NCBI GenBank assembly: GCA_016706545.1
Contig: JADJJK010000010.1
Location: forward strand, 186,001 to 250,000
DNA from: Myxococcales bacterium
GTDB lineage: Bacteria > Myxococcota_A > Polyangia > Haliangiales > Haliangiaceae
DNA length: 64,000 nucleotides
Reading direction: 5' to 3'
Under the pieces are notes generated by a model, which was not told the DNA's origin, did not search any database, and was given only the letters and a program-made list of their open reading frames with translations. Position 1 is the stretch's first letter; the number at the start of each line of letters is the position of its first letter. This document shows, in pieces, positions 22,435-31,682 of this stretch. Made by a program: the position numbers and the translations under genes.

Positions 22435-24033
22435 CTAACCTCGGCTTCCTGCAAAGCGGAGCTGCAACGGCCGCGCTTCGCGGACCCACGTGTGTCCCGA
22501 GAGCTCGCTGACCTTGCCGGTCATGTCCTTGAACACCTCGCGGGCGTGCGTCCACGAGAACTTGACGCCGGTGGCGCCGGCCAGCCGCACCACCGCCTCC
22601 CAGCCCGGGATCGCCTGGCCAGGCGGCGGGAAGGCCGCGTGCATGCGCTGCACCAGCCCCTTGCGGTTGGTGACCGTGCCGGCGAGCTCGGCCCACGCCG
22701 CCACCGGCAGCGCGACCTTGGCCTGCTTGACCACGCCTCGCTCATGGCTGGCGATGGCGATGACCTCGATCTCCGCCAGCCGCGCCAGCGCTTGCTCGGA
22801 GACGTTCAGCGCGTCGCCCAGCACCACCACCGCGTGGACCGCGCCAGCGTTGACCGCCTCTTCGAGGTCTGCGCCGCTGCCCAGGGTCAGCCCGAGCGCC
22901 TTGGCGATCGCGTTGACCCCGGCGGTGTTGGGGTTGACGTCGGCGTCGCGCAGCTTGTCGTCTGCGCGCTCGGGCACCGCGGCGCGCGCGCCCAGGAAGA
23001 TGCGCCCCGCGCCCCAGGCCTTGGCCAGCATGGCCAGCGCGAAGTTGTCCTCGTTGCTGTGGGTGGCAGAGAGCACCACGCCCAGCGAGGACGACTGCTT
23101 GAGCACCGCGGCCAGGCGCTCGCCTGCGCGGGCCAGCGCCCGGTCCCAGCCAGAGGGCAGGCCGCCCACCGTCGCCACCGCCAGGCGCTCCTCGCGCAAG
23201 TCGCGGTAGGTGAAGCGGCCGTCGTCGCACATCCAGTATTGATTGACGTCGTCGTTGTGGCGCGGGATCAGGCGCCACGCCCGCTCGTTCTTGTGGTGGA
23301 TCTCCAGGTTGCAGCCGGTGGCGCAGCCCTGGCAGATCGAAGGCGTCGCCTCCAGCTCCCAGGCTCGCATCGTGAATCGGAAGTCCTTGGCGGTCAGCGC
23401 CCCCACCGGGCACACGTCCACCACGTTGAGCGAGTACGGGTTGTCCAGCTTGGCGCCCGGCGCGGTGCCCAGGGTCTCATGATCGCCGCGCTGGCTCATC
23501 TCGAGCTGGTGGACCCCGGCGACCTCGTCACAGACGCGGATGCAGCGCGTACAGAGGATGCAGCGCTCCTGGTCGAGCACCACCGTCGGGCCCAGGTCCA
23601 CCGCCTTGTCCTTGTGGACCTTGGGCGTGTCGACTCGCGAGTTGGCGTTGTCGTGGTCGAAGTAGAGCTTCTGCAGCGTACACTCGCCCGCCTTGTCGCA
23701 GATCGGGCAGTCGATGGGGTGGTTCACCAGGGTGAACTCCAGCATCTGCTTGCGCGCCAGCGTGGACTGCGGGTCCTTGGTGTGGACCACCATGCCCTCG
23801 GCCACCGCGGATTGACACGACGGCTGCAGCTTGGGGTTCTTCTCGATCGAGACCAGGCACTGCCGGCAGCACGCGGCGATGGAGAGGCCGGGGTGATAGC
23901 AGAACGCGCTGATGTCGGTGCCGAGCGTGCGCGCGGCCTCGAGGACGTTGGTGCCCTTGGGCACGGCGACCGTCTGACCGTCGATGGTCAGGGTGACCAT
24001 GTTGCTTGGCGCGGCGGGAGTGCTTTCGCTCAT
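22435..24033 (-). CDS. nuoG: NADH-quinone oxidoreductase subunit G, short form with N7 cluster
   Basis: The start at ATG 24033 gives 532 residues; a start at 24102 would overlap nuoD. Motifs in order: the [2Fe-2S] region (FCYH, CCRQC, SCQS), the His-Cys3 ligands of N5 (HPIDCPICDKAGEC), the Cys4 set of N4 (CILCTRCIRVC, later CPVGAL), and CQGCATGC followed 27 residues later by another Cys. That last pattern, C-x2-C-x3-C-x27-C, is the extra N7 cluster. The molybdopterin-like C-terminal part is much shorter than in the 908-residue E. coli protein. Confidence 0.92.
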   Translation of the reverse strand: MSESTPAAPSNMVTLTIDGQTVAVPKGTNVLEAARTLGTDISAFCYHPGLSIAACCRQCLVSIEKNPKLQPSCQSAVAEGMVVHTKDPQSTLARKQMLEFTLVNHPIDCPICDKAGECTLQKLYFDHDNANSRVDTPKVHKDKAVDLGPTVVLDQERCILCTRCIRVCDEVAGVHQLEMSQRGDHETLGTAPGAKLDNPYSLNVVDVCPVGALTAKDFRFTMRAWELEATPSICQGCATGCNLEIHHKNERAWRLIPRHNDDVNQYWMCDDGRFTYRDLREERLAVATVGGLPSGWDRALARAGERLAAVLKQSSSLGVVLSATHSNEDNFALAMLAKAWGAGRIFLGARAAVPERADDKLRDADVNPNTAGVNAIAKALGLTLGSGADLEEAVNAGAVHAVVVLGDALNVSEQALARLAEIEVIAIASHERGVVKQAKVALPVAAWAELAGTVTNRKGLVQRMHAAFPPPGQAIPGWEAVVRLAGATGVKFSWTHAREVFKDMTGKVSELSGHTWVREARPLQLRFAGSRG

Positions 24034-24082
24034 GATGGGCTCGGTAGGCTCGATGAAGTCTGGGGAGAAGACGGCGCAGCGC

Positions 24083-25330
<1,248 letters not shown>

Positions 25331-25332
25331 GG

Positions 25333-25881
25333 TCAGCTCTTGCGGATGGGGTTGACGGGGAGGTCGTCGCGGCGAACCAGGGGCTGGCGCTTGTCCTTGG
25401 GGTAGTCCTTGCGCAGCGGATAGCCGACGAACTCTTCGTACAGGTAGATGCGGCGCAGGTCGGGGTGGCCCTCGAAGCGGATGCCGTACATGTCAAAGGT
25501 CTCGCGCTCCTGCCAGTTGAACCCGGACCAGAGCCCGGTCAGCGAGGGCAGGTGCGGGTCCTTCTCGGTGACCGCGATCTTGAGGCGCACGCGATGGCGA
25601 TGCGTCGAGGAGCGGAGCTGGTAGCAGACCTCGAAGCGCGGGCGCTCCTCGGTCCACGCCGCGCTCGGCGGCAGGCCGACCGGCCGCCAATCGAGGCGGT
25701 CGATGCAGGTGACGAACACCGGGCTGTCAAACGCCATCGTCGGCTCGTCGCGCAGCCAGGTGGCCACCGCGAGCAGGTGATCGCGAGCGATCCAGGCGAC
25801 CTCGTCGCCGTGGACGCTTTCGGTGTGAACGACGGCACCGCCGTGCTTGGCGAGCAGTGCATCGAGGACTTTCTGAGACAT
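25333..25881 (-). CDS. nuoC: NADH-quinone oxidoreductase subunit C
   Basis: A 182-residue 30-kDa-type subunit with the family signature RETFDMYGIRFEGHPDLRRI and the C-terminal GYPLRKDYP. I chose ATG 25881 because AAGGA lies upstream at good spacing; an upstream in-frame start would overlap the intergenic spacer. It is a structural subunit of the peripheral arm. Confidence 0.94.
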   Translation of the reverse strand: MSQKVLDALLAKHGGAVVHTESVHGDEVAWIARDHLLAVATWLRDEPTMAFDSPVFVTCIDRLDWRPVGLPPSAAWTEERPRFEVCYQLRSSTHRHRVRLKIAVTEKDPHLPSLTGLWSGFNWQERETFDMYGIRFEGHPDLRRIYLYEEFVGYPLRKDYPKDKRQPLVRRDDLPVNPIRKS

Positions 25882-25927
25882 CGCGAGGTCCTTGCGGCAG
25901 GGGCCTAAGAGCGGCTCACCAGGTGGC

Positions 25928-26467
25928 TCATTCGTCGCTCGCGGCAACGGCGAGCTGCTCGCGCTTGTCGCGGAGCTGGCTGTGGCCGCGGCCTTCGGCG
26001 ATGCGCTTCTGGAGCAGGATCAGCGCATCGAGCACTTGCTCGGGGCGCGGCGGGCAACCAGGGATGTACACGTCCACCGGGATCACCTGATCGGCGCCGG
26101 GCATGGCGTGATAGTTCTGGTAGAACCCGCCGGTCGACGCGCACACGCCGAAGGCGATGACCCACTTGGGCTCCGTCATCTGGTCGTACACGCGCTTGAG
26201 CGCCGGCCCCTGCTTCTCCGTGATCGTCCCGACGATCATCAGCAGGTCTGACTGGCGCGGCGAGAACCGCGGGAACTCCGCGCCAAAGCGCGCCAGATCG
26301 TACTTGGGCGCCGCGGCGGACATGAACTCCATGCCACAGCACGCGGTGACGAACGGGTAGGTGAACAGGGAGAACTTGCGCCCCCAGTTGACGCCGCGCT
26401 CGAGGAGGCTCTGCTTGGCCCACTTTGCTGCGTCTTCGAGGCGGGTGGTGGAGAGTTCTACTCCCAT
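25928..26467 (-). CDS. nuoB: NADH-quinone oxidoreductase subunit B
   Basis: A 179-residue subunit that binds the terminal cluster N2: the tandem cysteines in TACCGMEF, GVCASTGGF and VYIPGCPPRPE give the four ligands. ATG 26467 follows GAAGG and overlaps the nuoA stop by 10 bp. It passes electrons to quinone at the NuoD/NuoH interface. Confidence 0.95.
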   Translation of the reverse strand: MGVELSTTRLEDAAKWAKQSLLERGVNWGRKFSLFTYPFVTACCGMEFMSAAAPKYDLARFGAEFPRFSPRQSDLLMIVGTITEKQGPALKRVYDQMTEPKWVIAFGVCASTGGFYQNYHAMPGADQVIPVDVYIPGCPPRPEQVLDALILLQKRIAEGRGHSQLRDKREQLAVAASDE

Positions 26468-26862
26468 CCGATTGCCTTCTTTCTCCAAACGTAGGCGAGG
26501 GCGACGAGGAGGATGGCCACGAAGGTGAGCATCTCGACGAAGCCGAACATGCTCACCATGCCGTTGGGGCCGATGGACAGCTTGTTGTACAGCACTGCCC
26601 ACGGGTACATGAACGCGGCCTCGATATCGAACACGAGGAACAAGATCGCTACCTGGTAAAACTTCACCGAGTAGCGCCCGCGTGGTGAGCCGATGGGCTC
26701 CGAGCCACATTCGAAGGGCTTGAGCTTCTCGGGGTTAGTAGCCTTGGGACCGATCAGCACCGCGAGCGCGGTGAAGGCGGCACCAAGGCCGAGGGCAAAA
26801 GCTATCGCCAGACCGGCTGGCATGTATGCCTGGAGCTGCAAAGCGAGGGCAGTATAGAGCAC
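26458..26862 (-). CDS. nuoA: NADH-quinone oxidoreductase subunit A
   Basis: A 134-residue membrane subunit with three transmembrane helices and the conserved loop KLKPFECGSEP (Cys exposed in the deactive state). The start is uncertain. GTG 26862 gives the full length shown, but a TATACT box overlaps this codon, and ATG 26823 would still give 121 residues. Little leader room and no clear ribosome binding site favour neither. It is the first gene of the nuo operon. Confidence 0.9.
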   Translation of the reverse strand: MLYTALALQLQAYMPAGLAIAFALGLGAAFTALAVLIGPKATNPEKLKPFECGSEPIGSPRGRYSVKFYQVAILFLVFDIEAAFMYPWAVLYNKLSIGPNGMVSMFGFVEMLTFVAILLVALAYVWRKKAIGWE

Positions 26863-27022
26863 CCCAGGGGGCGGACCGTCAACTCGCAGCCACGCTGTTT
26901 TCGTTGGGCGATCGGGCGGTTACCGGGAACGCCAAGTTGCCACCTGGGTGGGCGAATCCGCGCACCCAGGCCCAGCTCGGCACCCCGGCCTACCTTTGGC
27001 CCGCGTGGGCCAAGCCAGCAGC

Positions 27023-27532
27023 CTACAGGTTGGCCTGCGCGTTGCGCAGGGCTTCCTCGAACGCCAGCACCATGGACTCGTTGGTATCGACCAGATAGAT
27101 GGTTTCCGGAGCGGGCCGCTTGTGGGCGCGGATCTCCTCCACGATGGCCCGCGCGGCCTCATCCATGGGGACATCGCCCAGATCGGTGCCCATGCCAGGC
27201 ATGGCTATCACCTTGAACTGGTTGCGATCCGACGCGATGAGGGCGGCTCTGGCGGCGCGTCGGACGTTCTCCGCGCCGATCTTCATGCCAGGCTCTTCCA
27301 TGGTGGGGACGTGGATGACGCGAGAGCAGGGGAGCTGTCCCGCGGTGGTCACGATCGCGGCGCCCACTGCGATGGGGGCAACCGCCATGGCCGCGTGCTG
27401 GATGGCGTCGCCGCCTTGCCTGCGCAGCGCACCGCCGACGCCACCTCCCATGATCCCCAACGAGTTCGCCGGGTTGACAACGGCGTCAACTGGCAAGTTC
27501 CAGAGTTCGGCTTTGGCTACGTGGACCTGCAT
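27023..27532 (-). CDS. Macro domain protein
   Basis: A 169-residue stand-alone macro domain. Typical features are the N-terminal DAVVNPANSLGIMGGGVGGAL block (ADP-ribose adenine and distal-ribose loop), AIVTTAGQLPCSRVIHVP, and a later GMGTDLGDVP loop. Such proteins bind or hydrolyse ADP-ribose derivatives such as O-acetyl-ADP-ribose or ADP-ribosylated proteins and nucleic acids. It lies upstream of nuoA on the same strand with a 160-bp gap holding a hairpin (CCTGGGTG/CACCCAGG near 26943-26970). Confidence 0.85.
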   Translation of the reverse strand: MQVHVAKAELWNLPVDAVVNPANSLGIMGGGVGGALRRQGGDAIQHAAMAVAPIAVGAAIVTTAGQLPCSRVIHVPTMEEPGMKIGAENVRRAARAALIASDRNQFKVIAMPGMGTDLGDVPMDEAARAIVEEIRAHKRPAPETIYLVDTNESMVLAFEEALRNAQANL

Positions 27533-27716
27533 CGCGATCGGGCGGCTATTAGCACGCGGTCGGGCCAGCTTTCAACGTCGAACGTCGGACGGAGCAGCCT
27601 GTCGCTGGCACCACGCCAGCTCCACCCCCTCCAAGCACGCCCACTGGTTCAGCAAAACGTCGCGACGGCCGCCTGGCTGCAAAACATCGGCGAGCTGTCC
27701 TCGGGAGACACCCAGC

Positions 27717-28202
27717 TCAGGTGCAGGCCTTTTCGAGCTCTTGCTCGACCTTTGCCTCGGTCCACTTGCGCGCCACCGCCAGCTCCTTGACGATGAGCTG
27801 CTTGGCGTTGTCGAGCATCTTGCGCTCGCCAAAGGACAGTACTTTCGAGTTCTTGAGGCGATAGAGGTCGCGGTAGACCTCGGCCACGTCGAACAGGGAG
27901 CCGGTCTTTATCTTCTCCATGAAGCCGCGATATCGGCGGTTCCAGGTCTGCTTGTCGATGTGGACGTCTTTGTCTCGAAGGATGTCGAAGACTTCGTCGA
28001 TCTCAGAAGAGCTGGCGACAGGGCGGAGGCCAACCTGGTCGGCCTTGTTCCGGGGAACCAAGATCTGCATCCCCGTGGCGAGAACCTTCAGGACGTAGAA
28101 GGAGCACACGGCAGAGTTGATTTCCTTCTTCTCAAGGCCCACCACTTCGGCGACCCCGTGTGCTGGATAGACTGCCTTGTCGCCAATCTTGAAATCGCTC
28201 AT
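27717..28202 (-). CDS. cdnL: CarD-family transcription factor CdnL
   Basis: A 161-residue CarD/CdnL protein, about the 164 residues of Myxococcus CdnL. The N-terminal RNA-polymerase interaction domain starts FKIGDKAVYPAHGVAEV; the C-terminal helical DNA-contact domain includes TWNRRYRGFMEKI and FGERKMLDNAKQLIVKEL. CdnL binds the RNA polymerase beta subunit and stabilises open complexes at rRNA and housekeeping promoters; it is essential in Myxococcus. ATG 28202 has a strong AAGGAG site. The 260-bp leader region upstream (28203-28464) holds no other gene. Confidence 0.93.
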   Translation of the reverse strand: MSDFKIGDKAVYPAHGVAEVVGLEKKEINSAVCSFYVLKVLATGMQILVPRNKADQVGLRPVASSSEIDEVFDILRDKDVHIDKQTWNRRYRGFMEKIKTGSLFDVAEVYRDLYRLKNSKVLSFGERKMLDNAKQLIVKELAVARKWTEAKVEQELEKACT

Positions 28203-28464
28203 CAGATCTCCTTCGCGGCCGGCGGACGCGGTCCGGGATGCATTGGAATCACGAGGGGGTATCAAGCTTCGTTCTCGTGGGTTTCCGTTTCCGAGCGACT
28301 GCCTAGCCATCTGGCCGGCGCCAAAGCGCCCGGGCTCCCACCTGGTCCTTTGGGGGATTGTCTTACGGCGCTCGGAGGATACCAGCGTCTGCGGCAGTAG
28401 CCAGAGAAAAGTACACTGCACTGCGTCTAAGCCTGCACATGGCTACCTGAGATCAGTAGGTTAG

Positions 28465-29172
28465 CTACTCATCAAGTCCAGGCTCTGATTCGTCTGGCGG
28501 GTTGGGCCGAACAGAGATGTCGTCGATTCGCCACTCGTCGTCTTCGCGGCGCAGGAGCAGGCGGTAGCGGATGCCGTTCTCGTCCCAGCGCAGCTCGGCG
28601 CGATCGGTGTCGTATTCGTCAATGGGCTGGTCGATGCGCTTGCCTAGCCCCTGCAAGAAGCCCTCGAGCTGGCGAGCCAGCCCATCGCGGTGCCGCTTGG
28701 TGAGCAACGCCAGGGCCGCGCTGACGTCGCGCTCGCTCAGGGCTTCTGCAAAGAGCCGGATCGCGTCTCTGGGGCGCGGGGTCTGCGCGCTGGTGATGAG
28801 CGGCACCTCCACCCGCCACGTCTTGCCATCGCGCTCCAGCGGGACCGACTTGCCATCGCCGTAGCCGACCACCGCGCGCTCGCCGACGTCGGGGGCGCCG
28901 CGCAGGCTGGCGCGCAGCGCGGAGATCTGCCAGGCGCGCTCGGAGGTCGACAGCCGCCACTGCTCGGCGAAGTCGCGGTACGGAATCGTGCGCCTGACGT
29001 CGTCGGACAAGAGCGAATAGGCGCGGCGCGGGTCATCCGAGGACAGCGCGTCGATGAGCGCCTGCACGCCGCTGGCGGCTGGCGTCTTGCCGACCTGCGC
29101 GCCACCGCAGCCCGTAGATGCTGCAACAACCCACACCAGCAGAGGGATCCCAAGAGCGAGGAAGCGAGGCAC
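28465..29172 (-). CDS. Lipoprotein with NTF2-like repeats, function unknown
   Basis: GTG 29172 opens a 235-residue protein with a lipoprotein signal (ALGIPLLVWVVAASTGC). Two similar units follow, each with a helix pair, an Asp/Ser region and a Trp-containing strand (DALSSDDPRRAYSLLSDDVRRTIPYRDF...; AEALSERDVSAALALLTKRHRDGL...), as in DUF4878/NTF2-like proteins. A longer frame to 29223 would begin inside the U-tract of the terminator at 29225, so the later start is favoured. Confidence 0.7.
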   Translation of the reverse strand: MPRFLALGIPLLVWVVAASTGCGGAQVGKTPAASGVQALIDALSSDDPRRAYSLLSDDVRRTIPYRDFAEQWRLSTSERAWQISALRASLRGAPDVGERAVVGYGDGKSVPLERDGKTWRVEVPLITSAQTPRPRDAIRLFAEALSERDVSAALALLTKRHRDGLARQLEGFLQGLGKRIDQPIDEYDTDRAELRWDENGIRYRLLLRREDDEWRIDDISVRPNPPDESEPGLDE

Positions 29173-29224
29173 GGCAAGACAGTAGCAGAGGCTGCCGTCG
29201 CGGGGGCTGTGCCGAAAAAACAAA

Positions 29225-29251
29225 GCCGCCGAGGCACCATGCCTCGGCGGC
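29225..29251 (-). terminator. Strong terminator without an assigned upstream gene
   Basis: A perfect 12-bp GC-rich stem (GCCGCCGAGGCA with TGCCTCGGCGGC, 3-base loop) is followed on the minus strand by TTTGTTTTTTC. No convincing minus-strand gene ends here: 29252-29542 shows no recognisable coding frame. It could end a small RNA, act as an attenuator for the lipoprotein gene, or insulate it. Confidence 0.8.
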
Positions 29252-29542
29252 CCCTCTGCGCTGCGTGGCCGTCCGTCCAGAGATCCTGCAGCGAAGAGTA
29301 ACGAGGCGTGGTAATGCGAGCGCGATGCCAGGTGTCAGCCGCTCCTTTTGCCTGGCCGCGCAGCGCTGAAAAACGACTTTCAGCCACGGAGTTGGCCCGT
29401 TTCGCTCCAGCGCTGGTCCCGCGCTGTGAACCGGCGTTGACTCGGTGAGTGTGAAACGAGTCAGCGCGCCTGAGCCCTGGCCGCGCGGGCGCCTGCGAGG
29501 ACCTTCCACCCGCGCAGCGGGTTAGCTGGTAGACTGCTTTCG

Positions 29543-30484
29543 ATGGTTCGCGCCGCCGGGGTAGCTGTCGCGATCGCCCTGGCCTGGCCAGCGTTGAGCG
29601 CTGCCGACGCCATCGAGGACCGAGTCCACGAGCTGGCGAGCGATGACAACTACAAGCTCCGGCTGGCGAGCACGCTGGCCCTGTCGAAGTCGAGCGACCC
29701 ACGCGCCCTGCGCGCGCTGGGCGCGCTCCTCGACGGCGCCGCCGAGAAGTCGCTGCGGCGCATCGCTGTGCTGGGGCTCGCCAAGCGGCTGCCCGACGCG
29801 AGCTCGGCGTTGCGCGCCGAGCTGCTGCAGGTGATCGAGCGCGCCGCGCGACGCGATCGCGACGCCAAGGTCCGCGCCGCGGCGGCGCGCGCCGCCAAGC
29901 AGCTCGCGGCGCTCGCCGGGCGCGCGAGCCCGCCGAGCCAGCCCGCCACCGCGGGGACCGCGCGGCCGACGGATCCAGGCGCTGGCCCCGCCGCTGCGGG
30001 CACCCGGCGCGACGACGCGCCGCGCGTCTTCGTCAGGGTCAACCTGGCGACGGACGCCACCCGCACGCTCGGCGCCGAGCCCCTGGCGCACGTCACCGGC
30101 GCGGTGCGCCGCTCGGTGACCCAGCTTGGCTTCGCGACCTCCTGGCCAGGCGCCTTGCCGACCTCTGCCGACCTGCGCGTGAACTCGGCGCGCGCGTTCC
30201 TGGTGGCCGTCACCGTCAAGAAGGTGGAGGTCAAGCGGCCAGGCAAGGGCGGCGCCGAGATCTCCTGCGCCGTCTCGATCATGATCACGCCGTGGCACGG
30301 CGTGGACGGCAAGGAGCTGTGGGAGGCCGAACGAGCGGCCTCCGCAGCCGGCTCGGCTCGCGCCGAGACCGGCACCTCGGCCAAGGACATCGCCAGCGGC
30401 ACGCGCGACTGCATCGAGGCCGTGACCACCGAGGTGACGTCGCGCCACGTCGCGCCGTTCTTGCGCCGGCTGTCCAGCAACTGA
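29543..30484 (+). CDS. Secreted HEAT-repeat-like protein
   Basis: A 313-residue protein with a short signal peptide (ending ALSAADA). Residues about 25-130 are short helical repeats (DDNYKLRLASTLALSKSSDPRALRALGALLDG; RRIAVLGLAKRLPD; DAKVRAAAARAAKQLAALAG), typical of HEAT/PBS-lyase repeats. After an Ala/Pro linker, residues about 155-305 form an uncharacterised alpha/beta domain. It probably acts in the periplasm as a binding scaffold. The 270 bases after it contain no clear gene. Confidence 0.68.
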   Translation: MVRAAGVAVAIALAWPALSAADAIEDRVHELASDDNYKLRLASTLALSKSSDPRALRALGALLDGAAEKSLRRIAVLGLAKRLPDASSALRAELLQVIERAARRDRDAKVRAAAARAAKQLAALAGRASPPSQPATAGTARPTDPGAGPAAAGTRRDDAPRVFVRVNLATDATRTLGAEPLAHVTGAVRRSVTQLGFATSWPGALPTSADLRVNSARAFLVAVTVKKVEVKRPGKGGAEISCAVSIMITPWHGVDGKELWEAERAASAAGSARAETGTSAKDIASGTRDCIEAVTTEVTSRHVAPFLRRLSSN

Positions 30485-30754
30485 GAGAGCGCTCGCGTAG
30501 CGCCGCCTTAGATCAACTGACATCTGGCCCAGAACCGCGCTCGCTGGCATCATGCGCATTGGTGTTGGTAGCAGAGGGACTTCTGACGAAAGTGAGCGGT
30601 GGTGCGTTCACCACGCACATGGCTCGCTGTCCGTGGAGGCCCGGTTTCTCAGCGTTCGAAGATCGTGCTCCAGCCCGTTGGGCACGCTTTGCCTCTCGCC
30701 TGAACGAGGCATCAAGCGGAGACGAACTCGCGCGCGACAAGTTGGAGGTCGACC

Positions 30755-31682
30755 GTGATTCACCGGATCCTCATCACCGGCTCGTCCGGGCTCATCGGCA
30801 CCGCCCTCACATCGGCGCTGTCGTCTCGAGGCGTGGAGGTCCTTGGCCTGGATCTCCGGGCACGGGGAGAGGCAAGCGGTGACGTTCTGGACCGCCTCCG
30901 CCTTCAGGCGGCCATCTCTCGTGTCGATGGCATCATTCATCTCGCGGCAGTCTCTCGGGTCATCTCCGCCGAGCGTGATCCTGACCGGTGCTGGGCAACG
31001 AACGTCGGCGGCCTGCGGAACGTTCTCGAGTTCGTCGAGACCACACCGGCTCCATCGCCGTGGGTAGTCTTCGCAAGCAGCCGCGAAGTATACGGGCAGC
31101 CAGCCAATCTGCCCGCTGTGGAAGACTGCCCCCTGTGCCCAGTAAACGTCTACGGGCGCTCGAAGGTCGAGGGCGAACGACTCATCTTGGATGCTCGAGG
31201 TGCCGGGGTTCGTGCCTGCACGATCCGCTTGTCGAACGTGTTCGGATCGACGGCGGACCACGCTGATCGAGTGGTCCCTGCGTTCGCGCGCGCTGCAGCT
31301 CTTGGGCGAGAGCTGTGCGTCGAAGGACCCGATCACACGTTCGACTTCACGCACGTCGATGACGTGGCTCGTGGCATCGTGGCGCTGACGGACTTGCTCG
31401 AGGCAGGCGAGGTCGCTCCCCCCCCGATTCACTTTGTCAGCGGAACGCCGACTACACTCGGCGAACTCGCGCCTCGCCGTAGAGCTCGGCCAGTCAGGCG
31501 CCACGATCCGGACTGGTTTGCCTCGTGACTTCGATGTCGCTCGCTTCTTCGGCAGCCCTGCGCGCGCCAAGGCACTGCTTGGCTGGCAGCCGCAGGTTCG
31601 CCTTGAGGAAGGTCTGTCACGTCTCATCTGCGCCTTTCGCGATCTTCCCCGCACCGAAGAAGTTCAGGAGCCCCTTCGATGA
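30755..31682 (+). CDS. NAD-dependent epimerase/dehydratase, frameshifted near the 3' end
   Basis: An extended-SDR sugar epimerase: GSSGLIG nucleotide loop near residue 9, HLAAVSR, the FASSREVYG strand, and Y133-x3-K137 in VYGRSK. GTG 30755 follows GGAGG. The frame reads normally to about 31470 (TPTTLGELA), then becomes Arg-rich and stops at 31528. The conserved C-terminus (DFDVARFFGSPARAKALLGW, LEEGLSRLI) continues in the +1 frame and ends with TGA at 31680-31682, overlapping the next gene's ATG as ATGA. So the intact protein was about 308 residues. A real mutation or a sequence error near 31470 are both possible. Substrate unknown; probably an NDP-sugar. Confidence 0.8.

Noticed and set aside
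26830..26890. Possible nuoA promoter (TTGACG ... TATACT, minus strand)
   Set aside because: The spacer is about 20 bp, too long for a standard sigma-70 promoter, and the -10 box overlaps the annotated start.
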